This document shows, piece by piece, positions 34,200 to 45,110 of a DNA stretch of 64,000 nt (position 1 is its first letter; every line of letters starts with the position of its first letter). The stretch covers positions 52,889,563 to 52,953,562 of the forward strand of contig NC_059080.1 of the NCBI RefSeq assembly GCF_020497125.1. Direction: 5' to 3'. The position numbers and the translations under genes are program-made. The notes below the pieces were generated by a model. It had not been told where the DNA came from and made no database searches. It saw nothing but the letters and a program-made list of their open reading frames with translations. Origin of the DNA: Mauremys mutica (lineage: Eukaryota > Chordata > Testudines > Geoemydidae).

Positions 34200-34400
34200 A
34201 ACAAATTTTGAAAAAAATACCCAGAGGTCTTTTTTCAAACGAAAACTGAAAACAGCACATTTGAGGGGCTTCAGATACCAAACCCCCAAAAACTTATTTT
34301 TCAGTTTCTGTTTTTAATTAAAAAAACTGGACTTTTTTTTCCATGCAAATGAAGGAATGCTCAGCTGACTGGAAGGCTAAATTGTACTGAACTGATTCCT
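34200..34400. mobile_element. AT-rich inverted-repeat element, partial
   Basis: Words such as 'ttttgaaaaaaatacc', 'caaacgaaaactgaaaac' and 'tttttcagtttctgtttt' match the AT-rich family. It lies directly beside the CA microsatellite. Confidence 0.4.
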
Positions 34401-34880
34401 CCTTCAGCACACACCTTAAGCCCACCATCACCGTGTGAATACCTGGATGGGTGACTATCAGGCAGGGGAGGGACAGTTAAAGAATTACAACTTCCACCTG
34501 AAAATCAGTTCAAAAGCACATAGGAAACCTGCCTAACAGGCTGGAAGCTGAGGAGGAAGGTTCAAGAGGCAGTCTGCAACCTTACCCAAGTAAAAGTTGG
34601 CCTTTCTGCTTGTCTTGCTTCCATATACAAGTGCAGGAACGTTATTTCTCTAGCCCAGGCCGGAAAGGGGGCCGGGGTTAAAACAGAAATGAAAAACAAA
34701 AAATAGAAAACAAAGCAGGAAGCAGAATTAAAGCAGGAGTCGTCTCTCCCTCTTTCCCCATCCCCACTTCCACTGAGCCTCTTTTGTCCCAGTTTTGGAG
34801 GGTAGGAGATTTAGAGTCTCTGCTACTATGGAAGAATCCAGTAGTGAGGAAAATCTGAGTCTTTTCTGATATGCCAGATC

Positions 34881-35003
34881 TAGAGTTACCAGATGTCCCG
34901 ATTTTACAGGGACAGTCCTGATTTTGGGGGCTTTTTCTTATATAGGCACCTATTACTCCCCACCCCCGTCCTGATTTTTCACACTTGCCCTCTGGTCACC
35001 CTA
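34881..35003. mobile_element. hAT-type non-autonomous element, 123 bp
   Basis: The element starts TAGAGTTACCAGA and ends TCTGGTCACCCTA. The flanks gccagatc (34,873-34,880) and gccagatt (35,004-35,011) match at 7 of 8 bases. It has the same length as, and is highly similar to, 5,658-5,780. Confidence 0.85.
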
Positions 35004-35364
35004 GCCAGATTCCTTGAGGTAACCTAAGCAAATTAACAAACAGGACAACTGAAAAATAGGTGGAACAATCCCTCATTTTAAACAGGCTGCTTTCTGGGCT
35101 ATGGGCCCACTAGAATGTCACTCACAGCTCAGTATGCTTGAGTTTCGCTTGGCTCAGTGAGGAAGAATTGGGCCTAACCTACAGTACTTTGCTCCTTCTC
35201 ATTCTACCTCAGCAAAAGCCTAACTCATACACAAACATTAACACTACTCTTAGCGCTCCACTCTATCAAAACCTATGAGAAGGTGGCTACCTTGTTGGCA
35301 ATGGAGTGCAGCCAGCCCTTTTTTTAACACCAATGCAGGCAATGCAGACAGAATGAAAATATGG

Positions 35365-36308
35365 GGGGGGGGCCTGAGGGAGTTGGCTGATGTGATTACA
35401 GAGCCATTGGCCATTAGCTTTGAAAACTCGTGGTGAGGTCCTGGATGATTGGAAAAAAGCAAATAGAGTGCCCATCTTTAAAAAAGGGAAGAAGGAAAAT
35501 CCAGGGAACTACAGACCGGTCAGCATCACCTCAGTCCCTAGAAAAATCATGAAGCAGGTCTTCAAGGAATCCATTTTGAAGCACCTGGAAGAGAGGAAGG
35601 TGATCAGGAACAGTCAACATGGATTCACCAAAGGCAAGTCATGCCTGACCAATCTGATTGCCTTTTGTGATGAGATAATTGGCTCTGTGGGTATGTGGAA
35701 AGCAGTGGACGTGATATACTTTGACTTTAGCAAAGCTTTTGATATGGTTTCCCATGGTATTCTTGCCAGCAAACTAAAGAAGTATGGATTGGATGAATGG
35801 ATTATAAGGTGGATAGAAAGCTGGCTAGATTGTTGGGCAAAATGGGTAGTGACCAACGTCTCGATATTTAGTTGGCAGCCAGCATCAAGTGGAGTGCCCT
35901 GGGGTCAGTCCTGGGGCCGTATTGTTCAACATTTTCATTTATGATCTGGATGATGGGATGGATTGCACCCTCAGCAAGTTCGCGGATGACACTAAGCTGC
36001 AGGGAGAGGTAGATATGCTGGAAGGTAGAGATAGGGTCCAGAGTGACCTAGACAAATTGGAGGATTGGGCCAAAAGAAATCTGCTGAGGTGCAACAAGGA
36101 CAAGTGCAGAGTCCTGTACTTAGGATGGAAGAATCCCATACACCGCTACAGGTTGGGGACTGAATGGCTAAGCAGCAGTTCTGCAGTAAAGGACCTGGGG
36201 ATTACAGTGGATGAGAAGTTGGATATGAGTCAACAGTGCTCGCTTGTTGCCAAGAAGGCTAACTGTATATTGGGCTGCATTAGTAGGAGCATTGCCAGCA
36301 GATCAATC
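35365..36308 (+). mobile_element. CR1 LINE fragment covering the reverse transcriptase
   Basis: A 174-codon frame (35,420-35,944) followed by an overlapping 152-codon frame (35,889-36,347) spans RT motifs from NRVPIFKKGKK and GNYRPVSITS through DVIYFDFSKAFD to a kept F-A-D-D box at 35,979-35,990, then [11 protein letters not shown] and [13 protein letters not shown]. One frameshift near 35,890-35,940 separates them. The element is cut off at 36,308 by an AT-rich DNA element and lacks a 3' end. It is the same subfamily as 59,111-61,555. Confidence 0.9.
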
Positions 36309-36435
36309 AACTTTTTTTTAAATTTCAAAATAGTTCTTTTTCAATAGAAATACTCACCATCATTTCAAATAAACAGCATTTTACTTCATGAAAAAAAAAA
36401 GATTCAATGAAAATTTTCCAACCAGCTCTACTATT
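36309..36435. mobile_element. AT-rich inverted-repeat element
   Basis: Begins with 'ctttttttaaatttcaaa' immediately after CR1 sequence and ends 'tttccaaccagctctac', the family terminus. It ends the upstream CR1 abruptly. Confidence 0.5.
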
Positions 36436-36724
36436 ACCCTTCCTTTTTCCCAGCATCTTAGCTACTTCTCTAACGAAGCACAGGACAGAGTTCTGTATTT
36501 TCTGGACATATCAGAAAAGTTTTACACAGAGTTAAACCTCAGAGCTCTGGGATGCATAACCCTGAATGTTAATAACAGCTGCCAGTTGGACTCAGAGAGA
36601 AAGCACCGTAGAATTTCATAGTGAATGAGCATTTAATACCTATACAAATATTTCCAAACAGTATTTGGAATACTGTTGAATAACGTCTTGCACAAAGCTA
36701 TTAGATAAAGAATCTAGAGCTAAG

Positions 36725-36930
36725 TGGCTATCAGCCAGGATAGGCAGGGATGCAAAACCATGCATTTGTTTGCCAGAAGCAGGGAATGGACGACACATGA
36801 TGGATCACTTGGTGATTACTTGTTCTGTTCATTCCTTCTGAAGCACCTGGCATTAGCCACTGTCAGAGGACAGAATGCTGGGCTGGCTGGATCATTGGTC
36901 TGACCCAGTATGGTTGTTCATATGAACTCA
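36725..36930 (+). mobile_element. CR1 LINE 3' tail fragment
   Basis: The sequence 'tcactttggtgattac'-like block, 'ctgttcattccttctg' and 'gacccagtatggttgttc' match the terminal 200 bp of the copy at 22,536-22,840. The body upstream is absent. Confidence 0.7.
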
Positions 36931-37354
36931 GTGGTGCTCTTTATTTAGATTTCCCCATTTTGTTGCTGTTACATACATTTCAGTGCCAGGTTTCAACAGA
37001 GCGTGGGTACTTTTATACTTTAAGATATATATATGCAGACATCCACCCCTCTGAACATCTCCCAGAGCAGTTCCCTCTCCTTCTCAGTCTCTACAGCGTG
37101 GCCTCAATGTATGTGTGTGTGTCACCTAGATTCTCCAGAGCCTGCGAATGGCAGCCTTAGTTCCCCTCCAGAGACTTCACACTCTCCTTATCACACTACA
37201 GTCCAAAGAATTTTGCAGCCAGCAGCAAATTTCAGTCCAGAACTAATAGCAAGCTGTCTCCTTGTTTCGAGCAAGCCAGGAAATCAGCAGCCTGTACCCA
37301 AAGTGGTACAGGTATTGTACAGCCCTCACAGCGCACACATCCCTGAGTCCTGCA

Positions 37355-37575
37355 CAGGGCCGGCTCCAGGCACCAGCTTATAAAGCAGGTGCTTGGGGCG
37401 GCCACTCCGGAGTGGGGTGGCACTTTCAGCTATTCGGCGGCAATTCGGCGGAGGGTCCCTCACTCCTGCTCAGAGCGAAGGATCTCCCACTGAATTGCCG
37501 CAGATCATGATCGCGGCTTTTTTTTTTTTTTTTTTTTGTCTGCTTCGGGCGGCAAAACCCCTGGAGCCGGCCCTG
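37355..37575. mobile_element. hAT-type non-autonomous element, 221 bp
   Basis: Ends CAGGGCCGGCTCCAGG and (complement) CAGGGCCGGCTCCAGG are identical 16-bp inverted repeats. The 8-bp duplication gtcctgca at 37,347-37,354 and 37,576-37,583 is exact. The ends match 14,685 and 41,160 but the centre differs, with 'attcggcgg' repeated and a T-run of about 23 at 37,515-37,537. Confidence 0.93.
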
Positions 37576-37583
37576 GTCCTGCA

Positions 37584-38809
37584 TCAGTCAGCTGCTAAGT
37601 CCACAGGGTTGTCTCCAACTCCCATACTTATAACCATTGTTTCTTGAGCTCCAGTTGGCTCAGTTCTCAGATTATGAATGCATGGAACCTGCAAGTCTGC
37701 TTGGCCTTAATGTAAACTTTCTGTACAGCTTCAGAAACAGCTATTCAGCATGCCTAGCAACTACTACGCCCCCTCTTCTAGATGCCTCTGGGCCCTTCAA
37801 ACTAAATTGCCCAAAATTTGAAATTTTGAAAAGACAGACATTTTGAAAAATGTCTGCAAAATTTCCCCCTCTTCTTCAACCAGTTCTAATATTCACCATT
37901 CAGCATATTGAAGTAGCTGGAAGACTTGCTATGGAAAGCTCTTCAATAGATGGAGATTGTGCAGTAGTTGAACCTTGGGTGCTGATCCTGTGCCTGCATA
38001 GAGCTGCTTGCAGGATCGAGGCCTTAATAAACAGCTAGCTGAAAGCCAGCTTTCTTTTTTCATATGGGGAGTTTTCCAAGTCCATAAGCCAGCTGACATG
38101 GCATGCTTCATGTGACACATGAGGAGCAGATAGCCATGCTTTTCTTGACAGTGATGCTATTTTTATTTCCTTCTTCTCACTTACATTTTGTGCTTACTGC
38201 AGGCAAGTTCAGTTCTTTGGAGCTAATGTACATGTGCCAGCTTTGTTTGAGATAACAAAGCTTTTCGATAAGCTAAGTACAGGTAAAAGAATCAAGCATA
38301 GAGCCTCTATTTACAATAGAAACCTACACATAAAAGGCATGTGATTCTTAAGTTCAGAGGGCTCAAGAAGATTAAAAAAAAAACCCTGTCAGGCTGTATG
38401 CTTACTAAACTAAGAAAAAACTATTCAATACACTGGAGAGAAAATGATCAAAATTCAGAATGATTAACTATCCAAGGTTCAAAGAAGTTGTGTTGAAAAG
38501 GTAGGGTGCAAAGTAAGGAAAAAGCATATGAATCATATTGTTAACATTGTTTTTTAAATGTACCTGGGAAGTCTACCTAGGTATCCCAGCACACTCATCA
38601 TTAGCATGTTCGCCTAAAGTGAGATCTTGCTTTCCACATTAATGAGATTTCTTGATCACAGAGTGTTCAACAAAGTCACTATGTGCTTCTACTGCTACCA
38701 GCTAGTAACATTCAATTTCTACCAGTTATGTCATGCAACTAGGGAGATCATGATGCAATGGGCATTGTCGGTTTTATAGTTCTTGCCCATGCAGTAATGG
38801 TTGTAACTC
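37584..38809. other. unassigned non-coding sequence
   Basis: No element or exon recognised. Confidence 0.4.
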
Positions 38810-38864
38810 ATGCTTCCACAGTATGGCTCTCTGTCCCCATCTAGTGGCTGGCCCACATAAAGAG

Positions 38865-39000
38865 TCCCCTTTAGTCTTTCAGATAACATGGCCTTTAGGC
38901 TCAGGCACTGGAGGCTTGTGATTTTAGCTCCAGAAGTCCCAGGTTCAATCCCACCTACTGATGACCCATCCTGGGGTGTCGCATTACATACTGATTTAAA
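38865..39000 (+). repeat. tRNA-derived SINE-like fragment
   Basis: 'tttaggctcaggcactgg' fits a degenerate A box and 'cccaggttcaatcccacc' a good B box, about 50 bp apart as in a tRNA-type pol III promoter. Downstream 'gatgacccatcctgggg' belongs to the same repeat. No intact cloverleaf. Confidence 0.45.
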
Positions 39001-40769
39001 GGGATTTTCATCATTACCCATTTTTTTCCTGGAATATAGGGCTGAGTGGGGACTCAATAAGCTAGGATCTCCTTCTTCTCCCTTCCCAGAAAATAAAACT
39101 ATACTTCTTTCTGTAATGGCAAGCCATATGAGTCCCCGGTATAATTTATAAGACTCACAAGGGACCAGTGGAACCTCAAGGAATCAATCTTTAATTAGAG
39201 ATAAAGGAGAGGGTTATTCATGCCAGTCAGACCCACACAGCAGTCTACAGAGCCTAAATATATAAGGAACACAAAAAAAATTCCTTCTTTCCTCTGTCTC
39301 ACCTGAAATCTAACACCTTTGAAGTGCCTCTCCCCCATGCCCTCCACCCTGTTATCCCCTGATCTTTCCTAACTAGTTAGAACTGTTCAAAAGAGTGACC
39401 CAGGACACCTAACCCACCACTAGCCCAGAACAGCAGGTCCACAGCCTGCATGTGTCAACATGAGCTTCAAATAAATAAACGAGGAACAAAAAGAAGAGAG
39501 AAATCATCAGGACTGTTAATTTGATACCAGCTCTTTTGATCTTCTCTTTGGATCGCAAGGAAAGGGGAAGTGTGCCTCCTTTTAATCTTCACTCCTGCTC
39601 TTTAAAGGCCTTGATAATTTCCCACCAACCAGCTCATTTTCATTTGCAACTCTAATTAATCTGTGAATAAATATACTTTGGAGAGGTGGATTGATTTAAA
39701 TGAGGGCTGTCTTCCCACCTTTAATCTATAACACTACATTTCTCTTGAGAGAAAATAGCTCCTAGCTCGCACTCTTTCTTTCTTTCTTTCACCAAGTTCA
39801 TGCATGACTCTCTCTCCTCTTTTTTATTATTATAAAATAATGGCCTCAGTAGGTGAATAAAAGGTTAGGCAAGTTTTACAAAAATGGCAGGCTATTCACC
39901 CTTGCTACCTTTAATCTACTACATTCTCCTCCTAATGAGTGTAAATTACCCATGCTATTTCACAGAGTCTTTATACTGTACAATACCAGCTGGCAAGCCA
40001 TTCTCAGAAGGGCATTCTTGTATTATAGGTATTAGTATTATCTTCAATCTTTTGTGGTGTGAAAAAGGAGGACAACACGAGGCTTGACACAAAGCAGCAG
40101 CCAGGCACAGATGAGTTCTGTAGGCTCCGGAGGGATATGTAAAGGAATGGTTTGGCATGGACCTCTGCCAGGACTGTACAGGGAGGTGCGTGCATTTGTG
40201 TCTATGTGGGGAACAGATATAAATCATGGGATGGGTGGACCAGCTGGAATCTAACTTGAACCTTTGCTCAAAGCTCAAATTGAACCCCAATTAATCTGAT
40301 GTCAGGGTTTTGGTTTTGTTCACCTTTGTGCTTCATGGCTCAGGCCAGGATTGGGAGGGGAAGAAAATTCCTCAGCGCCTTTTCTTCTGCAATTTCTAGC
40401 CCAGGTTTGCACAGCCAAGATCTAGGCCCTGATACTACAGAGACTTACACAAGTAGGTAACTTAAAGCATCTGAGTAGTCCCATACTTCCACGGAGGGGG
40501 CTGAAGAAGATTCCCAGGCCTTTTAGCTGGTGATGCAAGGACCTTGCACAATAGCTGTGCCTGTGATCTCACCTGAAAGGGTCTGGGTGGGGCAGAGAGG
40601 AGTGTTGGAGCCAACTCACCTGCAGGGAGCAATTTGCACCAGTCCAATGGCTGATAGAAAATGCAGTCCTCTTCTCCCTCAACTGCCTGCCAAGCATGGG
40701 AAGCAGCACCTGGAAAGACTGGGGCTGCATGAGGAACCCCAGGGCATAGTAGCTCTTCCACCTTCTCTG
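39001..40769. other. mostly unassigned non-coding sequence
   Basis: A (TTTC)n run sits at 39,774-39,790. A fragment of the ancient repeat of 2,281-2,420 lies near 40,420-40,490 ('ggccctgatactacag', 'gagtagtcccata'). The rest is unrecognised. Confidence 0.4.
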
Positions 40770-41150
40770 TAGAATCACAGACATGTAGGGCTGGAAAGGG
40801 CTTCGAGAGGTCATCTAGTCCATCCAGCTATGCTGAGACAAGATCAAGTTAACCTAGGCTGTCCCTGACAGGTGTTTGTCCAACATGTTCTTAAAAACCT
40901 TCAGTGAGAGGGAAATCCACAATCTTCCTTGGAAGCCTGTTCTAGAGCTTAACTACCCTTACAGTTAGAAAGTTTTTCCTAATATCTAAGCTAAATCTCC
41001 CTTGCTGCAGATTACACCCATTGCTTCTTGTCCTACCTCCAGTGCACATGGAGAACAATTGATCACTGTCCTCTCTGTAACAGCCCTTCACATGTTTGAA
41101 GACTGTTATTAGGTCCTTGCTCAGTCTGCTTTTCTCAAGACTATACCCTG
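40770..41150 (-). mobile_element. CR1 LINE 3' fragment
   Basis: The complement ends in the typical 'tagaatcacagac' and 'gtcatctagtccatcc' 3' blocks, preceded by 'aacatgttcttaaaaacc' (complement of the FKNMLDK codons) and 'ttcctaatatctaagc' (the LDIRKNF block). The copy stops near 41,150, about where the hAT-type element has inserted. Confidence 0.85.
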
Positions 41151-41159
41151 TGCATAGGC

Positions 41160-41433
41160 CAGGGGTGGCTCCAGGCCCCAGCACGCCAAGCGTGTGCTTG
41201 GGGCGGCAAGCCGTGGGGGACGCTCTGCCGGCGCCGCAAGGGCAGCAGGCAGGCTGCCCTCGGCGGCTTGCCTGCAGAGGGTCCGCTGGTCCCACGGCTT
41301 CGGTGGACCTCTCGCAAGCGTGCCTGCGGAGGGTCTGCCTAAGCCGCGGGACCAGCGGACCCTCCGCAGGCAAGCCGCCGGAGGCAGCCTGCCTGCCGTG
41401 CTTGGGGCGGCAAAATCCCTAGAGCCACCCCTG
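41160..41433. mobile_element. hAT-type non-autonomous element, 274 bp, GC-rich
   Basis: The left end CAGGGGTGGCTCCAGG and complement of the right end CAGGGGTGGCTCTAGG are inverted repeats. The 8-bp duplication gcataggc at 41,152-41,159 and 41,434-41,441 is exact. The interior shares 'tgcttggggcggcaa' and the Gly/Pro-biased GC-rich centre with 14,685-14,935. Confidence 0.93.
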
Positions 41434-41441
41434 GCATAGGC

Positions 41442-42189
41442 CTACTATAAAAGAGCCATGGTCTAGTCCCCCAGGGTAGAAGAACACAGCAGAGGCATGT
41501 ACATAATAGTTTGAAGAAGAGTCAGTTGCAATTTATAAAACATTAACCTTGCTAGGCAAACTCAATAGCTTGGAGATCAGGGTTGGATTTTAGTAATGTG
41601 TCTCACAAACTCTTCACTGAACAAAATATTCCAATTGGCTCTGAAGGGAATCCATGCCAGATGGACTGGAAACTGGCTAAAATACTGTAAAATAAATAGT
41701 TTTGGTAAATATCAAGGACCAAGCTGGGGGACGTGTATAGGGAAGCATCACAGGGATAAGTCTTATTCATGTCTTTGTTAGTGAGCACCCTAAAAGATAC
41801 CTGCTGATGGGACAAGATTGAGGAGGAGCTGTGTATACCAGTATGGGCAAAGAAATGAAAGGGACCTAAAGATATTTAGGAATATGGGCAGAAAATGAGA
41901 TCCTGCAAGGCACAGCTATATATCTGAAACACGGATATTCAATGGGAAAAGCAAGAAGCTTTGGGATTATAGTGTGCAGCAGATCAGACATGAGTTTGCA
42001 ATAGGATGTGGATGCAAAACAGTTCTACACAGTTTTGGGCTGCACACACAAAGGCATATGATCTTGCCATTGGAAGGTAACAGTCCAGGTGACCACAAGT
42101 GGAATATTGTGCTGAGCGAAAACCCTATGCAGAGACTTTTATGACCAATAAAAAGGACATAAAAGACCTTCAGGTGTTGTAACTCAGCA
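41442..42189. other. unassigned non-coding sequence
   Basis: Nothing recognised. Confidence 0.4.
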
Positions 42190-42310
42190 TAGCTATATAG
42201 AGGTTAATATGCCAGCTCTCCAATTGGTTTAAATCCATGTTGCTCCACTGAAATCAATGGGCCAGATTCCCACCAGGTGTAAATCGATGTTGCTCCACTC
42301 AAGTCAAGGA
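42190..42310 (+). repeat. fragment of an ancient amniote repeat
   Basis: Two near copies of 'atccatgttgctccactgaa' type sequence (about 42,234 and 42,284) with 'gggccagattcccacc' between them. It is related to the segment at 22,380-22,450. Confidence 0.35.
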
Positions 42311-42491
42311 TCTAGCCCAGAGGCTCCATGAAATCCACTAGGGACTTTACTGATTGACATGGAAGACACTCAGATACTATGATGATGGGTGGCAGGACAC
42401 ATCTCTGAAATAGATGGCTGATATCTTTCTGAAGTCTGGCTGGTCCTTTGTTAAGAGGTGAGAAAGTTGCATTTGAGACTATAGAAAGGTA

Positions 42492-42622
42492 TCAAGTATC
42501 AGAGGGATAGCCATGTTAGTCTGGATCTGTAAAAGCAGCAAAGAGTCCTGTGGCATCTTATAGACTAACAGATGTATTGGAGCATGAGCTTTCGTGGGTG
42601 AATACCCACTTCATCGGATGCA
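42492..42622 (-). mobile_element. short repeat unit with hammerhead-like core
   Basis: A 131-bp unit, flanked by a 9-bp duplication agaaaggta at 42,483-42,491 and 42,623-42,631. On the + strand it begins 'tcaagtatcagaggg' and ends 'catcggatgcaa'. The - strand carries a box CCGATGA, a 6-bp hairpin GTGGGT/ACCCAC, then GAAA, then GC-TCAT-GC-TC, the order seen in hammerhead ribozymes. The same unit occurs at 46,175-46,396. Membership of the Penelope-like class is inferred only. Confidence 0.7.
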
Positions 42623-42631
42623 AGAAAGGTA

Positions 42632-43644
42632 GTGACAAGCAATATATTTTGGGAGTAGAAAGAAAGCCATCTTGATTTTCTTCTCTTCCCTGTAGGTTGT
42701 AACTAGGCTGTTTGCTAGACAAGGCCACTTTAATCCCCTCCAGTTATTCTCTGTAGTCACAAGTTGATTGAGGTCTCTGCGATGTCTATTATATTACATA
42801 TCTTCCATTTTTAAAATTTGCCACTCGTGCTTATTATTCTCTGCTATAAGAATGCCTCATATTCAGGGATTTCTTTGTTTCATTCTTATTATGCACACCA
42901 TCTATGTTCAAGGTCGCTAGTTACTCTATTATTCAGGCGGGCACTTTTTTTTCGTTATTTTTTTCAGAACAGTCTCAGTTCAAGGTCTTATATTCTCCGT
43001 TTTTTCCCCTAAGTTTTGCCATTTCTTCTTCTTATAAAAACATTTTCCCTTGCTTCACATTCTTCAGCAGTTTCCATTCAATTCAATCTCGCTGAGCACA
43101 TATCCACAAGGAACTGAGGGCAGCCTCAAAGTCAGTTGCTTCTGCTATTTTAAACGAAACAAAGGCCAATTTTTATTTTCATAGAATCTTCAGCAATTTA
43201 CTGAGTTACAAACTGATTTACAAAGCATTCTTAGAAGTAGCCAGGAGATTTTCATACTAATATAGCCAGCATGGGCTAAATCTCATTCTGTGCTGCATGG
43301 GGACTGAGGCGATAATCACAACAGAAATTGAGAACTTTAAGCCCATGCACTGCCTTCAAATTTAACCCTACTGGTGATTAGCTCATGATACAGTAGGTAA
43401 AATAATAATGGAACGTCTATCAACCAATCAGGCTGAGGTTTAATTCTGAATAAATGACAAAAATAAAACTTTAGCCCATCAGAAACCAACATGCTTATAA
43501 AAATACAATGTACTTATCAAAAACTAGGCATGTCACCAGACTTTTACTGATAGTTATATGGGTCTATATTTATGTAGCATCATTCATGCAGAAAAGACCC
43601 AAATTGCATTACAAACTTTCTCAACAGTGCAGAGGACTGACAAT
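42632..43644. other. unassigned non-coding sequence
   Basis: AT-rich, T-rich near 42,950. No element recognised. Confidence 0.4.
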
Positions 43645-43785
43645 ATCCACTACCTGAAGAAGAGCTCTGTGTAAGCTTGAAGGTTTGTCTCTCTCCCCAA
43701 CAGAAGTTGATCTAATGAAATATCACCTCCCTCACCTTATCTCTCTAGTATCCTGGAAGCGACACAGCTACACCAACACCACATC
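43645..43785 (+). mobile_element. 3' tail of a Penelope-like element
   Basis: Carries 'cctgaagaagagctctgtg', 'gtttgtctctctcccc' and 'cgacacagctacaccaac', colinear with the tail at 33,003-33,115 and extending further 3'. No coding part precedes it. Confidence 0.65.
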
Positions 43786-44104
43786 CAATATCCACCGCTG
43801 AAATGCAGCCAGCTTTGGCAGGAGATGTGGCAGCTATTTCACAACCAACCACAAAACACAGCTGTCTGGGAACTGAAATGAGGATTGTCTTATCCAGCTG
43901 GAAGTCAAGTAGGTGCCAGATCCACCCCTGTTGAGGCAGGGTGGTGTAAACTAGCCCACCACATATAAGCAGGAGTCACTGCACTTAGAGAGCTTTAGTT
44001 TCTGAAAGAGGCTCTATAGGAACCTCAATGGCAGAGGATACCAAGGAGATGCCCAATGGCAGAGGGGAGATGACAGCTGCATTATGCTGGATGTGTGGAA
44101 GTGT
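43786..44104. other. unassigned non-coding sequence
   Basis: Nothing recognised. Confidence 0.4.
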
Positions 44105-44525
44105 TGAGTAGAGCTGGGTGAACACTGGATTCTTTGGCAATTTTGGAAAGTTGGGGAAAAGAATTGTTTTGGGTCAGACCAAAAAATAAAAGTTTCCAAA
44201 ATTTCCAGTTAATTGAAAAAAGTTAAACAAAAAAAAATCGTGTTGGGTCAAACAAAATGTTTTATTTTGACAAAAATCACAATCTTGATTGCAACCATTT
44301 TTACACATTTTTTCAAATAAAATTAAAGGACATTTTGAAATGGAAAATTGTTTTAAACAGTGATTTCTAAATACTTCTTTTTGAAAATGGCAAAACAAAA
44401 CTTTTAGATTTTGGGAGGGTTCAAAATGCACAATTTGCAAATTTGACATGATTTCCCAAAGCATTTCAGTGTCACCAAATCTGGAATTTTTTTGTCAAAT
44501 ATATATGGCTGAAAATTTTCATCTA
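44105..44525. mobile_element. AT-rich inverted-repeat element
   Basis: Starts 'tagagctgggtgaacac', one of the clearest left ends of the AT-rich family, and has mirrored A/T words to about 'gaaaattttcatctag'. The middle carries many 'ttttgaaa' and 'caaaacaaaa' words. No duplication found. Confidence 0.55.
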
Positions 44526-44649
44526 GCATGCACAGCTGCTCCTGAGGTTGCTGAGAGCTGGACTTTGAACATCAAAAGTGCAATAGAATGCTAAGCACTC
44601 TGAAAAATCAGAACCTAGGTGGCACCCAAAATTAGCGGATATGTCTGAC

Positions 44650-44785
44650 CTTAATCTCTTTGTGCTTTAGTCGCCCACCTGTAAAATTAGGATATGATTC
44701 CCCTTCATCTCACAGGGATATTGTGAAAATAAATTCATGAATGTTTGTGGAGCACTCAGGCCAAAATAGGTACTGTTGTGATGAG
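44650..44785 (+). repeat. MIR-type SINE fragment
   Basis: 'cttaatctctttgtgctt' followed by 'cacctgtaaaattagg' and the end block 'tgtttgtggagcactcag' match the 3' half of MIR-like SINEs. Confidence 0.6.
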
Positions 44786-44999
44786 TTCGAAAGAAAAGCC
44801 CCAGGGAAATTAATGATTCGGTCTTCAGAGCAGAATACTTTATTTGGTCAAAACACAGCTTTCACTGACTTCAGTCACTGCTGTTTGTGGTCAGCACTTC
44901 TGTAAATCAGACCCCAGGGTCTCAAATCAGGCACCCAAAAAATGAAGGACACACAATTAGTGACCACTTGTGAAAAGTTTGTTTCAAGTGACTTGCCCA

Positions 45000-45110
45000 G
45001 AATCACAAACTCCATGGCAGAGGCAAGGATAGAATCCAGTTCTCCAGAGCAGCATTCAACTGCCTGATCCATAAGACCCTTCCTTTTCCTGCAAACCCCT
45101 GCCTTATTCA
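45000..45110 (-). repeat. MIR-type SINE fragment, reverse orientation
   Basis: 'agtgacttgcccagaatcac', 'ggatagaatccagttctcc' and 'ctgatccataagacc' are the complement of the MIR-like core and tRNA-like head. It is 200 bp from a + strand fragment, so two separate copies are present. Confidence 0.6.

Noticed and set aside
34056..34289. Cys-Val repeat frames
   Set aside because: Translation of the CA microsatellite.
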